Positions 42,476 to 52,613 of a DNA stretch of 59,881 nt are shown here, piece by piece. A model generated the notes under the pieces. That model had not been told where the DNA came from, ran no database searches, and saw only the letters and a program-made list of their open reading frames with translations. How positions within the stretch are numbered: position 1 is the stretch's first letter; the number at the start of each line of letters is the position of its first letter. The DNA is from an uncultured Bacteroidales bacterium (lineage in GTDB: Bacteria > Bacteroidota > Bacteroidia > Bacteroidales > P3): NCBI GenBank assembly GCA_905234665.1, contig CAJOIV010000017.1:1-59881 (forward strand). The letters run 5' to 3'. The position numbers and the translations under genes were made by a program.

Positions 42476-43149
42476 GCGCTGGGGGAATCGTTGAGGAGAT
42501 TGTACATGGTGAAGAAGCCCTTGCGCCCCACCAGGAACTCGGCGGCGAGGACGGCGCCGAGGGCAAGGCCCTTGCGGCTTTTGGCCTCGTGGCGCAGGGT
42601 GAGGGTGTCGACCGCGCTGTCGTAGACCACCTCGTGGATGCCAGGCACCTCGCCGACGCGGTGGGACTCGATTGGCGGGGTGGAGCCAGAGATGGCGGCG
42701 ATATCGTTGGCGAGGACGATGGCGGTGCCGCTCGGGGCATCGAGTTTGTGGACGTGGTGGGTTTCGGAGATAGAGGGCCGGTAGTCGGCACGGTCCTTCA
42801 TGAGTTCGGCCAGACGGCGGTTGAGCTGGAACATAATGTTCATGCCGATGCTGAAATTGGAGGCCACGAAGAGGGCTCCCTGACGCTGGCGGCAGATGTC
42901 GGCGACCTCGTTCAGCCGAGCATTCCAGCCCGTGGTGCCCGACACGACGGGGATGCCGAGGTCGAAACACCTTAATATATTGTCCACCGCCGTGGCAGGC
43001 GTAGAGAACTCCATAGCCACGTCAGCGACTATCGTTGAAGGACTCTCGACCAGCGGGTCGATGATGGCGGCGGTGGTGTGGCCGCGTTCGAGGGCGGCGG
43101 CCTCGACGGTGCGCCCCATCTTTCCGTATCCGAAATATGCTATCTTCAT
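42472..43149 (-). CDS. dapB: 4-hydroxy-tetrahydrodipicolinate reductase
   Basis: 225 residues: the N-terminal nucleotide-binding motif YFGYGKMGRTVE, then VVSGTTGW, SNFSIGMNI and the substrate-site box ETHHVHKLDAPSGTA. DapB makes tetrahydrodipicolinate on the way to diaminopimelate and lysine, in the cytoplasm. It is followed by the ABC permease with overlapping stop and start, which may be accidental packing rather than a functional link. Confidence 0.93.
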   Translation of the reverse strand: MKIAYFGYGKMGRTVEAAALERGHTTAAIIDPLVESPSTIVADVAMEFSTPATAVDNILRCFDLGIPVVSGTTGWNARLNEVADICRQRQGALFVASNFSIGMNIMFQLNRRLAELMKDRADYRPSISETHHVHKLDAPSGTAIVLANDIAAISGSTPPIESHRVGEVPGIHEVVYDSAVDTLTLRHEAKSRKGLALGAVLAAEFLVGRKGFFTMYNLLNDSPSA

Positions 43150-43182
43150 GCCTTGATAACGCGCGACAGCAGCAATTATTGC

Positions 43183-44361
43183 CTACAGCTTCAATTTCTG
43201 TACCCAGCGGAGGGCGAGGCAGGAGGTGGTGAAGTAGAGGATGACCTGCAGCCAGAGCATGATGAGCTCGAAACGCGCGCTGGCGAGGGTGGCGCCCATG
43301 GTGTTGATCTTGATGAACCCCTGGATGCCGTGCGTCGAGGGGAAGAGGTAGCCGAAGGCACGCCAGAAGGCGGGCATGTTGTATTGCGGCCAGATGGCTC
43401 CCGAGAGGAACAACAGGATGACGCTGAAGAACATGAAGGCCACCATGCCCGTGTCGCGCTCGCGGATGAGGCTCCCGACGGTCATGCAGAAGAAGATGGT
43501 AGCCAGCAGGAAGGGGAGGAGGAAGGCCAGCAGCGTGGTGGCCTGTCCGATGTGCGGCAGGTTGAACCAGCGGGGCATGAGGAAGAGGTCGACGAAGACC
43601 ACGGGGACGTACATGGTGAAGTAGGCCAGGGCGCGCCCCAGCACCACGCGGATGCGGCCGTGGGTGTTGGCGCGCAGGTGTGCCGGAACCACCTTCAGCA
43701 GGCGACGCTCCTCGCGGGTGGTGCCACTGAGGATGCCGATGCCGAGGAAGAGCGTCTGGTGGACCACCAGCACCAGCAGGGCCGGGACGAGGAACGAGGT
43801 GAAGCCGCCCTGGGGCGAGTAGAGCTTCACGTCGTCGTAGGGGATGGGCTGCACCAGCTCCTCGGCACTCTCGCCGGTGATGCCCTTGAGCGAGTAGCGC
43901 TGCAGCTGGATGGTCTGCATCTCGTCGACGAGCACCATCGTCGCGCCCGTCAGCACCGTGCGGTAGTAGAGGAAACTGCTCATGTCGCAGAAGAGGCAGA
44001 CGCGGGCGGTGCGCAGTTCCGAGAGCCGCTGGTCGTAGTCGCGCGGGAAGAGGAGGATGCCGTTGATGCGGCGTTGCTGCATGAGTCGCCGCGCCTCGGC
44101 CATCGAGCAGCAGTGGTAGTGGACGTTGACCTCCGGGGTGTTGTCGAGCTTGTGAATGAAGCGGCGCGAGGCCTCGCTCTTGCTCTCGTCGACGACGGCC
44201 ACGGGCAGGTTGCGAATCATCTCATTCTTGTACACCGCGCCGAAGATGAGGGGGTAGAGGATGGTGGCGATGAAGAAGATAAGCACGACGCCGCCGTCGC
44301 GGAAGACGCGCTGCACCTCGATGAGGTAAGTCTGCCAGAGGTCGTGGAGTATCTGTTTCAT
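43183..44361 (-). CDS. ABC-2 type efflux permease (YhhJ/YbhR-like), second of two
   Basis: 392 residues: an N-terminal helix (VVLIFFIATILYPLIFGAVY), a large exterior domain (about 40-180, LPVAVVDESKSEASRRF), and five C-terminal helices with FLVPALLVLVVHQTLFLGIG and MVAFMFFSVILLFLSGAIW, the ABC-2 membrane signature. It is the last gene of the TolC-HlyD-permease-permease operon. No ATPase is encoded in the operon, though these permease pairs often lack a detached ATPase in Bacteroidota. Confidence 0.85.
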   Translation of the reverse strand: MKQILHDLWQTYLIEVQRVFRDGGVVLIFFIATILYPLIFGAVYKNEMIRNLPVAVVDESKSEASRRFIHKLDNTPEVNVHYHCCSMAEARRLMQQRRINGILLFPRDYDQRLSELRTARVCLFCDMSSFLYYRTVLTGATMVLVDEMQTIQLQRYSLKGITGESAEELVQPIPYDDVKLYSPQGGFTSFLVPALLVLVVHQTLFLGIGILSGTTREERRLLKVVPAHLRANTHGRIRVVLGRALAYFTMYVPVVFVDLFLMPRWFNLPHIGQATTLLAFLLPFLLATIFFCMTVGSLIRERDTGMVAFMFFSVILLFLSGAIWPQYNMPAFWRAFGYLFPSTHGIQGFIKINTMGATLASARFELIMLWLQVILYFTTSCLALRWVQKLKL

Positions 44362-44364
44362 GCG

Positions 44365-44396
44365 GCAGCCTTTTAGTTTTTAGTTTTTAGTTTCCA
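44365..44396. repeat. Repeat forming the permease C-terminus
   Basis: TTTTAGT-type units read on the minus strand give the last residues and stop (KLKTKN) of the upstream permease. The same arm type is at 40340 and 52611. Confidence 0.8.
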
Positions 44397-45506
44397 AGCG
44401 CCTATGAGCCCGGGGATTTGGAATAGCAGCAGGGCGCAGATATGGGGCCAGATGTCGTGGATGCCGCAGCCGAAGAGGGAGACCTTTGACGTCAGGAGGT
44501 AGTAGTGGCGCAGGGGGAACAGCTGGCTGACGCCCTGCAGGAAAGTAGGCATATTGTCGACAGGGTATGAGAAGCCCGCCATGGTGAAGGCCAGCGTGCC
44601 GTAGAGGGCGCAGACGGTGGTCGACATGTGGGCTTCGGGGATGATGGCGGCCATGAACATGGCCATCGACTGCATGGCGACGACCAACAGGAGGGTGCCG
44701 AGGGCGATGTAGAGGAACGAGCCGTGCTGCTCGAAGCCGCAGAAGCCGAAGAGGACGATATTTCCCAGCACGCCAAGGGTGGTATATATAATAGTATAAG
44801 GCGCCATCTTGCCCAGCCACCAGGCGATACCTGCGTCGGCCCGGGCACCGGGCCGACGCTCCTTACGCTCCACCCCGATGGCGTAGGCCATGAGGAGAAG
44901 CACCATGAGGCCCAGCATGCCGGGGAGCATGGTGGTGAGGACGTAGGGCTGGTAGTTGGCCGTGGGGTTGGAGATGAGGTGCGTGTCGAGCTCGATGGGC
45001 TGCACGAGTCCCATGGCCTGGCTGTCGGTCATGCCCTTCTTGCGCAGCACCTCGCGCTGCACGGCTCCCGAGGCCAGCTTGCTGATGGTGGCCAACGACT
45101 TGTAGCTCAGTGCGCCGCTGAGGAGGTAGGCGTTGTTGGAGTAGAGCGCGATGTGGGGTCGCGCGAAGGCGAGGAGCTCGTTGTAGGTCTCTTCGGGAAT
45201 CTCCAGGAAGGCGTAGATCTCCTGCCGCTGCATGGCCTCGCGGGCCTCGGTGTGGGAACTGTAGACGGCCACCACGCGCACCCCCTGCATGGCGTTTACC
45301 TCGTGGCAGAGGCGGCGTGAGAGGTAGCTGCCGTCGTGGTCGACGATGGCGATGGGCAGCCGCTCGGGCTGGCCCTCGTGCATCAGCGTCAGGAAGAAGA
45401 CATAGCAGAACACCAGTCCGAGGATGGTGATGACCAGGTACCGCTCATGCCCCTCGCGGAACACTCTATGCAGCTCCCTGCGGAATGATGTGATGAATGT
45501 ATGCAC
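44373..45506 (-). CDS. ABC-2 type efflux permease, first of two
   Basis: 377 residues with the same layout as the next permease: helix near 28-42 (YLVITILGLVFCYVFFLTL), exterior domain (LPIAIVDHDGSYLSRRLCHEV), then C-terminal helices (MLPGMLGLMVLLLMAYAIG, TLAFTMAGFSYPVDNMP). It works with the HlyD-like adaptor and TolC upstream. Its C-terminal KLKTKN is encoded by a repeat arm, so the natural C-terminus may have been trimmed or replaced. Confidence 0.85.
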   Translation of the reverse strand: MHTFITSFRRELHRVFREGHERYLVITILGLVFCYVFFLTLMHEGQPERLPIAIVDHDGSYLSRRLCHEVNAMQGVRVVAVYSSHTEAREAMQRQEIYAFLEIPEETYNELLAFARPHIALYSNNAYLLSGALSYKSLATISKLASGAVQREVLRKKGMTDSQAMGLVQPIELDTHLISNPTANYQPYVLTTMLPGMLGLMVLLLMAYAIGVERKERRPGARADAGIAWWLGKMAPYTIIYTTLGVLGNIVLFGFCGFEQHGSFLYIALGTLLLVVAMQSMAMFMAAIIPEAHMSTTVCALYGTLAFTMAGFSYPVDNMPTFLQGVSQLFPLRHYYLLTSKVSLFGCGIHDIWPHICALLLFQIPGLIGAWKLKTKN

Positions 45507-45522
45507 GGTTAATATGTTTTAC

Positions 45523-45584
45523 ACACTCCTCAGCCCCTCTGGGGCACCTCCCCTAACTTAGGGGAGGAGTGGCTGCCGCGGTCG
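45523..45584. repeat. Inverted copy of the nested-hairpin repeat
   Basis: Nearly exact reverse complement of 37570-37631: stem CCCCTAACTTAGGGG, a GGGGC stem and a core close to GGCTGCCGCGGTC. It lies between the first permease and the HlyD gene. Confidence 0.85.
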
Positions 45585-45631
45585 ATTGCAGTGTTGGGTG
45601 CCTTATTAGTTGCTAATTGTATCTCCTGCTG

Positions 45632-45718
45632 CTCCCCTAAGTTAGGGGAGCTGTCAGCTCTGCTGACTGAGGAGTGTGTCTTCCCATTTTTCAATTTTCA
45701 ATTCTCAATTTTCAATTA
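45632..45718. repeat. Second hairpin plus heptad arm after HlyD
   Basis: Stem CTCCCCTAAGTTAGGGGAG (45632-45650), a region with GAGGAGTGTGT, then heptads of CAATTTT/CAATTCT type (45688-45718) that supply the HlyD stop codon on the minus strand. Confidence 0.8.
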
Positions 45719-46699
45719 ACCAGCAGCGCCGTCATCCCCGGCCTCAGCCCGTCGACGGTCTCGTTGAGCGTCAGCTTGATGTCGAAACTCTTCACGTCGT
45801 ACTGGCCGTTGATTTTCGTGGCGCGCCACACGGCGTAGGAGGCCATGGGGCGGATGATCTTGACGGTGGCCTTGTACTGCCGTTCGCCGAGGGCGGGGAT
45901 GGTCACGCGCACCGTGTCGCCCATGGCGAGTCCCTTCAGGCGGTCTTCGCGCAGCGAGAGGGTGATCCACACGTCGCTCATGTCGAGAATCGACATCACC
46001 GGCGAGCCGGTGCCGATGAGGTCGCTGCGCTTGGCGAAGATCTCAGCCACCTCGCCGTCGCAGGGTGCCAGCAGGTAGCGGTCGCGCTGGTAGGCCGACA
46101 CCTCGGAGATGGCGCCTTCGGCGCGTTCCACGAGGGCCAGGGCGGCCTCCTTGTCTTCCTCCTGTGCGCCCTCCTTGGCCATCTCGTACTGCTGCTTGGC
46201 GGGCGGCGTTGGCGGTGGCCACGGCGGCGCGGTACTGTGCCTCGGCCTCGTCGCGTTTCTGGGCCGAGACGACTTTCTTGTCGTAGAGCGTCTGCACGCG
46301 GTCGAACGACTTCTTGGCGATGTCCACGCCCACCAGGGCTTTCTGCCACATCTCGTAGGCGGCTTCCACCTGCTGCTGGCGGGCGCCGTTCTGGGCCTTC
46401 TTGCTCTGTGCGTCGGCGGCGGCGCGGGCGGCGCGGGCCTGCTGCATCTTGGCGTCCACCTCGGGACTGCTGATGTAGGCAAGGGTGTCGCCGGTGTGCA
46501 CCATGTCGCCCTCCTCCACATAGAGGATGCTCACGCGGCCGGGCACCTTGTTGGCCACGCGGTATTCTTCGGCGCACACCTCGCCGGCGATGAGGTCATC
46601 CTCCTGCGGGAGGACGAAGACGCCAATCACACCGACTATCGCGACAATGGCTATCACGATGCCGATGCCTGTCCATAAACTTCTCTGGTCGTTGTTCAT
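45712..46699 (-). pseudogene. HlyD-family efflux adaptor, frameshifted near 46201
   Basis: The N-terminal part (MNNDQRSLWTGIGIVIAIVAIVG, a membrane anchor; NKVPGRVSILYVEEGDMVHTGD, the lipoyl-like half-motif; coiled coil to AVATAN) and the C-terminal part (AKQQYEMAKEGAQEEDKEAA, SDVWITLSLREDRLKGL, to TVDGLRPGMTALLVN) lie in different frames. One extra base in the G-rich run at 46201-46203 explains the break; removing it restores one 320-odd residue membrane-fusion protein. It could be a true lesion, a phase-variable tract or an assembly error. The adaptor would join the ABC-2 permeases to TolC. The ATG at 46699 avoids a repeat-coded N-terminal extension. Confidence 0.8.
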
Positions 46700-46731
46700 A
46701 TAATTTTCAATTTTCAATTCTCAATTTTCAA
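46700..46731. repeat. Heptad repeat between TolC and HlyD genes
   Basis: CAATTTT/CAATTCT units; they supply the TolC stop codon (GAG AAT TGA on the minus strand). Confidence 0.85.
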
Positions 46732-48203
46732 TTCTCTCCCGTTGCGCGTTTCAGCATCGACTGCTTGATATGGATGTCGATGCGGGCGTCGAGCAGTTCG
46801 CTTTTGGCCTTGAGCCAGGCCGTCTGCGCCATCATCAGGTCGCTGGCCGTGATGACGCCCGCCTCGAACGACTCGCCCGCCAGCCGCAGGTTTTCCTCGG
46901 CACTTGCCATGTCGCCCTCGGCCTGTTCGAGCTTGCGTCCGGCGATGTCGAGCTGGTAGCCCGCCGTCGTCACCTCCAGGCGCGCCAGCTTGCGCACCTC
47001 CTCGGCCTCGTAGGCGGCCTCCTGGGCCTTGTGCTTGGCGGCCTTCACGGCGTAGATGTCGCCCGGGTGGCAGAGGGGTATGTTCACCACCACACCGGCG
47101 GAGAGCATGCCACCCCAGCTGTCCTGGAATCCGTTGTAGAGGTTGGGCCGCGTGACGATGTACGAGCCCTCCACGGCGATGTTGGGCAGCAGTCCCGCCC
47201 GCGCCATGTTGACTCCCTCGCGGCTGAGGGCCTCGGCGGTGTTCACCATGCGGATGTCCGTGCGGCGGTCGATATTGCGGTCACTATTATTAATAATTGT
47301 CGACCCGGACACTGGGTTTTCCTCTACAAACTCATACTCTCCGTCGAGGGGAAGCCCGCAGAGCTGGCAGAGTGCCAGGCGTGCCACCTCGAGGCCACCC
47401 GTAGCCTTGGTGAGGTTGAGGCGGGCCTCGCCCAGCTTCACGCGCACCTGCATCACTTCGCGCTGTGTGGCCACCTCGGTCTGCACCATGATGTCGACAT
47501 GCTGCGCCAGCGTGTCGAGCAGGTCGCAGTATTCCTTAGCCAGTTCGGTCTTGTGCTTGAGCGAGATATACTCCCAGAAAGCCTTGTCGACGGCCAGGTT
47601 CAACTCGTCGCGCACCTTGTCGTTTGCCAGCGTCTGCAACTGCGTGTTGAGCTCGGCGGTGTGGTGCGCCGACAGGAGGCGGCCGCCGAGGAACACAGGC
47701 TGGCGCACGGTGACTATGCCGGCGGCTATGTGGCTGAGGTTGATATTCATGGCATCGGTTATCTCAAGTCCCATCTCGTTGAGGTTCGTCTCCAGCCGGC
47801 TGCCGCCGAGGGCATCGACGATGCGTTGTGCGAGCTCGGGGTCGTCGGTAATCTGGGAGATGTTCTCGTTGACGGCACTGACCATGTCGTCATGCACGCG
47901 GGTGCCGACGGTGTTGATGCTGTTCTGCTGTTCGTCGCTCAGCAGCTGGATACTCTTGTTGTTCCAGAAGATGGCGGCGTTGGCGTCGAGTTTGGGGAAG
48001 AACTGCATGAGGGCCACCTTCTCGAGGGCTTCCGCCGTGGCGATGCGTTCCTGTGCGGCCTTCAGCATCACGTTGCTCTCCGTAGCCTCGCGGCGGCAGC
48101 GTTCAAGGGTCATCACCTGCTGCCCCCACACCTGCGGCGCGATGCTCACAAAGAGGAGTAGGGCAGAGGTCTTTAGCTTGTTGTAGTTCGTTATCAGTCT
48201 CAT
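46728..48203 (-). CDS. TolC-family outer-membrane efflux protein
   Basis: 491 residues with a signal peptide (MRLITNYNKLKTSALLLFVS, cleavage near VWG). Two TolC/OEP repeats are visible from their helical stretches (MLKAAQERIATAEALEKVAL and NLRLAGESFEAGVITASDLM). It is the outer-membrane exit duct of the efflux operon that continues with HlyD and two ABC-2 permeases. The start at 48203 is favoured over an upstream ATG at 48221 because it gives a good signal peptide. Confidence 0.88.
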   Translation of the reverse strand: MRLITNYNKLKTSALLLFVSIAPQVWGQQVMTLERCRREATESNVMLKAAQERIATAEALEKVALMQFFPKLDANAAIFWNNKSIQLLSDEQQNSINTVGTRVHDDMVSAVNENISQITDDPELAQRIVDALGGSRLETNLNEMGLEITDAMNINLSHIAAGIVTVRQPVFLGGRLLSAHHTAELNTQLQTLANDKVRDELNLAVDKAFWEYISLKHKTELAKEYCDLLDTLAQHVDIMVQTEVATQREVMQVRVKLGEARLNLTKATGGLEVARLALCQLCGLPLDGEYEFVEENPVSGSTIINNSDRNIDRRTDIRMVNTAEALSREGVNMARAGLLPNIAVEGSYIVTRPNLYNGFQDSWGGMLSAGVVVNIPLCHPGDIYAVKAAKHKAQEAAYEAEEVRKLARLEVTTAGYQLDIAGRKLEQAEGDMASAEENLRLAGESFEAGVITASDLMMAQTAWLKAKSELLDARIDIHIKQSMLKRATGEN

Positions 48204-48623
48204 AATCTCTTGATGAACCATTTATAACCGCAAATAACGCCCTCCAAAATCCTTTATTGTGCCAGAAGAAAAAAGTTTTTTCTCCGGCAGCGTTGTCGAG
48301 CGAACATTCACAAATGTAACAACGGATTTGCCGCTGGTTGTCAGCTAGTTCCATAATGCATCCTCCTGCCCTGTTTTTTCGCCCGTGTACCAAAAGTACT
48401 GCCTTCGCCTTCTGCTCGTTCTTTGTTCGCTTGTATAGCGACGAAAAGACGACCCCGAGGCCTTTCAGCCGCCTCCCAAAGACGGTGAAAAGACGAGCAA
48501 CCTACGGAAAGTTTTTCGTGTGAGGGCGTGTATTTCGGGAAAAAAGTGTATATTTGCATCTTCCCTGCGTATGCATGAGAGTGATGCAAACGTCTGTGGA
48601 TGAAACAACAAGTATCTCGTAGC
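48204..48623. other. 420-base divergent intergenic region (tolC operon and leuS promoters)
   Basis: No gene seen. It contains an A/T palindrome GAAAAAAGTTTTTTC (48268-48282), a run of short repeats related to GACGAAAAGACGA, and, near the right end, the leuS promoter. A promoter for the minus-strand tolC operon was not located with confidence. Confidence 0.5.
48549..48556 (+). promoter_or_regulatory. -7 element of the leuS promoter
   Basis: TATATTTG matches TAnnTTTG, 67 bases before the ATG at 48624. Confidence 0.55.
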
Positions 48624-51443
48624 ATGGATTACAACTACACTGAAATCGAGCCGAAATGGCAGCAGTACTGGCGTGAACACCACACCTACCAGGTGGAAAA
48701 CAATTCTTCCAAGCAACACTTTTACGTCCTCGACATGTTCCCCTATCCCTCGGGGGCGGGTCTGCATGTGGGGCACCCGCTGGGCTACATCGCCAGCGAC
48801 ATCTATGCCCGATACAAGCGCCTGCGCGGCTTCAACGTGCTGCACCCGATGGGCTATGACGCCTATGGTCTCCCCGCCGAGCAGTATGCCATCCAGACGG
48901 GGCAGCATCCCGCCATCACCACGGAACAGAACATTGCCCGCTACCGCGAGCAGCTGGACAAGATAGGATTCAGTTTCGACTGGGAGCGCGAGGTGCGCAC
49001 CTGCGACCCCGCCTACTACAAGTGGACTCAGTGGACCTTTATCCAGTTGTTCAACCACTACTACGACCAAGAGCAGGACAAGGCCCGTCCCATCAGTGAA
49101 CTGGTCGAGAAACTGGAGAAAGGCACGGTGGCCGTCGATGGAGAGAAGTCGTGGAAAGAGATGAGCGACGAGGAAAGACAGGACTACCTGATGAACTTCC
49201 GTCTGGCGTACCTAGCCGACATCCCCGTGAACTGGTGTCCGGGCCTCGGCACGGTGCTGGCCAACGACGAGGTGGTCAACGGTCTCTCCGTCCGTGGCGG
49301 ATATCCTGTCGAAAGGAAACTCATGCGCCAGTGGAGCCTCCGCATCACGGCATACGCCCAGCGGCTGGTGGACGGGCTCGAGGAAGTCGATTGGACCGAG
49401 AGTCTCAAAGAGATACAGCGCAACTGGATAGGACGCTCGGAAGGCGCCGCGGTGTGGTTCCCCCTCGACGTGAAGGGCGTCACCGGCCAGTCCGGGACAC
49501 AGGCCGTGCCGAGCTTTGAGATATTCACCACACGCCCCGACACCATCTTCGGTGTGACATTCATGGTGCTCTGCCCCGAGCATGAACTTATCGACCAGAT
49601 CGTCACTCCGGAGCAGAAATCCGAGGTGGAGGCTTACGTTGCCTGGGCCAAGAACCGCTCGGAGCGTGAACGCCAGGCCGAGGTGAAGAAAGTGTCGGGA
49701 GTCTTTACGGGGGCCTATGCCATCAACCCCTTGACGGAAGAAAAGATACCCATCTGGGTCTCCGACTATGTCCTGGCCGGCTACGGCACGGGCGCCATCA
49801 TGGCCGTGCCAGCGCACGACAGCCGCGACTTCGCCTTTGCGCGGCACTTCGGACTGCCCATCAGACAGGTGGTCTCGCTCGAGAAAGACGCCGTCAGCGA
49901 CCCTGCCACCTGGAGCGAGAGCATGGATGCCAAGACAGGCTATTCCGTCAACAGCGGTTTCGTCACGGGCATGAAGGTGAAAGAGGCCATGAAAGCCGTC
50001 ATTGACAAGATAGAGGAAATGGGCATAGGCCGCCGCACAGTGAACTACCGTCTGCGCGACGCCATCTTCAGCCGTCAGCGCTACTGGGGCGAGCCGTTCC
50101 CCATCTACTATAAGAACAACAGACCCTACACCCTGCCTGAGGAATGCCTCCCGCTGGAGTTGCCGGAAGTGAAAGACTTCAAGCCCACAGCCACGGGTGA
50201 GCCCCCGCTGGGTCACGCCACAGTCTGGGCTTGGGACGAGAAGAACCGCCGCGTGGTGGAGAACACGAAGATAGACAACGAGAACGTCTTTCCCCTCGAA
50301 CTGAGCACCATGCCGGGCTTTGCCGGCAGCAGTGGATACTATCTGCGTTACATGGACCCCCGCAACGACAAGGCCTATTTCGGCAAAGACGCCGTTGAAT
50401 ATTGGCGCCAAGTCGACCTCTATGTGGGAGGTGCCGAGCACGGTACGGGACATCTGATCTACGCCCGATTCTGGAACAAGTTCCTCTACGACATGGGGAT
50501 GAGTGTCTGTCAGGAGCCATTTAAGAAACTCGTCAACCAGGGCATGATACAAGGACGCTCGAACTTTGTCTATCGCAGCAAAGAGGATAACAACCTGTTC
50601 ATCTCGAAAGGGTTGATAAAGAATATGGACAGCGTCACGCCCATCCATGTCGACATCAACATCGTGAGTAACGATGTGCTCGACATCGACCGTTTCCGCG
50701 CCTGGCGGCCTGAATTTGCCGAGGCCCGATTCGAGACCGAGGACGGCAAATATATCTGCGGCTGGGAGATAGAGAAGATGTCGAAGAGTATGTTCAATGT
50801 CCAGAACCCCGATGACCTGGTGGCACGCTACGGAGCAGATACACTGCGACTCTACGAGATGTTCCTCGGTCCTGTGGAACAGGCCAAACCCTGGGACACC
50901 AACGGCATCGAGGGCGTCTTCCGTTTCCTCAAGAAGTTCTGGAACCGCACCATGGCAGGAACACTCGGCGAGAAACCCGATGCACAGGAAGCAAAGATAC
51001 TGCACCAGACCATAAAGAAAGTCACCGACGACATCGAGCGCTTCTCGTTCAATACGGCAGTGAGCAACTTCATGATATGCGCCAACGAGTTATCCTCGTT
51101 ACCTCAAGTGTCGCGTGAGACTGTCGAGAAGCTTGCGGTGCTCATCTCGCCCTTTGCACCGCATATTGCCGAAGAGGTATACCACCACCTCGGCCACGAG
51201 GGAAGTGTCTGTGAGGCGCAATGGCCCGAATACGACCCGCAACTGCTTGTGGAGAACAGCTTCACCTACCCGGTGTCGTTCAACGGCAAGCTGCGCTTCA
51301 TGCTCGAGTTGCCCATGGATGTGAGCCAGGCCGACGCCTTGGTCGCCGTCAAGGCCGACCCGGTGGGGCAGAAGTGGCTCGATGGCAAAGAGCCCAAACG
51401 GTTCATCTTTGTGCCCAAGAAGATAATAAACGTGGTTATCTGA
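48624..51443 (+). CDS. leuS: Leucyl-tRNA synthetase
   Basis: 939 residues. Class I signatures: [15 protein letters not shown] (HIGH) and [10 protein letters not shown] (KMSKS). The editing domain is present ([19 protein letters not shown]). The start [16 protein letters not shown] at 48624 fits the family's N-terminus; an ATG at 48600 would add eight residues. Charges tRNA-Leu in the cytoplasm. nusB follows after 22 bases. Confidence 0.96.
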   Translation: MDYNYTEIEPKWQQYWREHHTYQVENNSSKQHFYVLDMFPYPSGAGLHVGHPLGYIASDIYARYKRLRGFNVLHPMGYDAYGLPAEQYAIQTGQHPAITTEQNIARYREQLDKIGFSFDWEREVRTCDPAYYKWTQWTFIQLFNHYYDQEQDKARPISELVEKLEKGTVAVDGEKSWKEMSDEERQDYLMNFRLAYLADIPVNWCPGLGTVLANDEVVNGLSVRGGYPVERKLMRQWSLRITAYAQRLVDGLEEVDWTESLKEIQRNWIGRSEGAAVWFPLDVKGVTGQSGTQAVPSFEIFTTRPDTIFGVTFMVLCPEHELIDQIVTPEQKSEVEAYVAWAKNRSERERQAEVKKVSGVFTGAYAINPLTEEKIPIWVSDYVLAGYGTGAIMAVPAHDSRDFAFARHFGLPIRQVVSLEKDAVSDPATWSESMDAKTGYSVNSGFVTGMKVKEAMKAVIDKIEEMGIGRRTVNYRLRDAIFSRQRYWGEPFPIYYKNNRPYTLPEECLPLELPEVKDFKPTATGEPPLGHATVWAWDEKNRRVVENTKIDNENVFPLELSTMPGFAGSSGYYLRYMDPRNDKAYFGKDAVEYWRQVDLYVGGAEHGTGHLIYARFWNKFLYDMGMSVCQEPFKKLVNQGMIQGRSNFVYRSKEDNNLFISKGLIKNMDSVTPIHVDINIVSNDVLDIDRFRAWRPEFAEARFETEDGKYICGWEIEKMSKSMFNVQNPDDLVARYGADTLRLYEMFLGPVEQAKPWDTNGIEGVFRFLKKFWNRTMAGTLGEKPDAQEAKILHQTIKKVTDDIERFSFNTAVSNFMICANELSSLPQVSRETVEKLAVLISPFAPHIAEEVYHHLGHEGSVCEAQWPEYDPQLLVENSFTYPVSFNGKLRFMLELPMDVSQADALVAVKADPVGQKWLDGKEPKRFIFVPKKIINVVI

Positions 51444-51465
51444 TAAACTAAAACCTACTGACGAT

Positions 51466-52569
51466 ATGCTAAGCCGTCATTTCTTACGATCAAAGGTACT
51501 GCAACTGGCCTATGCCGCCCATGCCGACAATGTGGACGTGGTGGTGGCCGAGAGAAATTACAAGCACCACATATCGCGCCTGAACGACCTGGGCGTGCTG
51601 CAACTGTCAATGCTGGAGCATTTTGTCGAGGTGGCAGGTGTGATGATGGAGGAGGCGCAACACAAATTCATGCCGACGGAGGCCGAACGTAACCCCAACT
51701 ACCGACTGCTGAACAACAGACTGATTCGCAAGTTGGTCGACAACTACGACTACCGCCAGCATGTGAAGGATGCCGGCGTGAACTGGGGTGGAGTCGAGTA
51801 TGACGAAATCTACCGCCAGATATACACAGGGTTTGTGCGGCTGCCCCTCTATCAGGAGTATCTGGAGAGCGAAGATGACTTTGCTGAGGATCAGGAGTTC
51901 GCGCTGAAGCTCTTCAAGTATCTCATCAACTATCCCCAGTTGCGCGAAGCCATCTACCCGCAGAGCCTTCTGTGGGAGGACGACTTCGACCAAATAGCCC
52001 AGTACGACTTCAAGATATTGAAGTCGATGGACGAGACCTTCGATGAGGCCAGCATGGTGCCGCTGGTGTGTGACCCGCGCGACGAGGCCGACACGGAGGC
52101 TTATGAGTTCGCCCGGCTGCTGTTGCTCAATACGATACGTCACCGTGAGGAGGTGGAGCAGATGATCCGCAAGAACCTGCAGGGGTGGGAGTACGACCGC
52201 GTGGCAGGGATGGACATCCTGCTCATCAACATGGCGGTGGCCGAACTGACGGACTGTCCTTCAATACCCGAGCGGGTGACGGTGGACGAGTACATTGAGC
52301 TCTCGAAAGAGTTCAGTTCGGAGCGCAGCCGCCTGTTCGTCAACGGAATACTGGGCAAGTTCATCTTGGTCCTGCGTTCCGAAGGCCGCATCAAGAAAAC
52401 AGGCCGCGGAGTGAGCGGATTCAGCGAGACTGAGGACGAAGATCACGGCCTGGACGGAGTCTATGAGGTGCCGTCCGACGAGAATCCTATACCCGTGACG
52501 ACTGTCCGCAAGAGTCGTCCGAGAATCAAGAAAAATGAGGGATTAGGAATTAGGAATGAGGAATTATGA
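51466..52569 (+). CDS. nusB: Transcription antitermination factor NusB (long Bacteroidota form)
   Basis: 367 residues. The NusB fold is recognisable at the start (LSRHFLRSKVLQLAYAAH) and at the end (RVAGMDILLINMAVAELTDCPSIPERVTVDEYIELSKEF), with a long middle insertion usual in this phylum. NusB with NusE binds boxA RNA for rRNA antitermination. The tail beyond about residue 300 is low complexity, and its last residues (KKNEGLGIRNEEL) are encoded by repeat heptads. The stop overlaps the next start (ATGA). Confidence 0.9.
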   Translation: MLSRHFLRSKVLQLAYAAHADNVDVVVAERNYKHHISRLNDLGVLQLSMLEHFVEVAGVMMEEAQHKFMPTEAERNPNYRLLNNRLIRKLVDNYDYRQHVKDAGVNWGGVEYDEIYRQIYTGFVRLPLYQEYLESEDDFAEDQEFALKLFKYLINYPQLREAIYPQSLLWEDDFDQIAQYDFKILKSMDETFDEASMVPLVCDPRDEADTEAYEFARLLLLNTIRHREEVEQMIRKNLQGWEYDRVAGMDILLINMAVAELTDCPSIPERVTVDEYIELSKEFSSERSRLFVNGILGKFILVLRSEGRIKKTGRGVSGFSETEDEDHGLDGVYEVPSDENPIPVTTVRKSRPRIKKNEGLGIRNEEL

Positions 52570-52613
52570 GACGCGTCAGCCTTTTAGTTTTTAGTTTTTA
52601 CCTTTTAGTTTCC
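52534..52613. repeat. Dispersed repeat spanning nusB tail and DUF1573 signal peptide
   Basis: Left arm GATTAGG/AATGAGG heptads, core GACGCGTCAGCC, right arm TTTTAGT-type units. The core and right arm match those at 40295-40340. Confidence 0.9.

Noticed and set aside
46770..48161. Long plus-strand frames opposite TolC
   Set aside because: The minus-strand TolC protein is unmistakable; the plus frames have His/Val-rich shadow composition.
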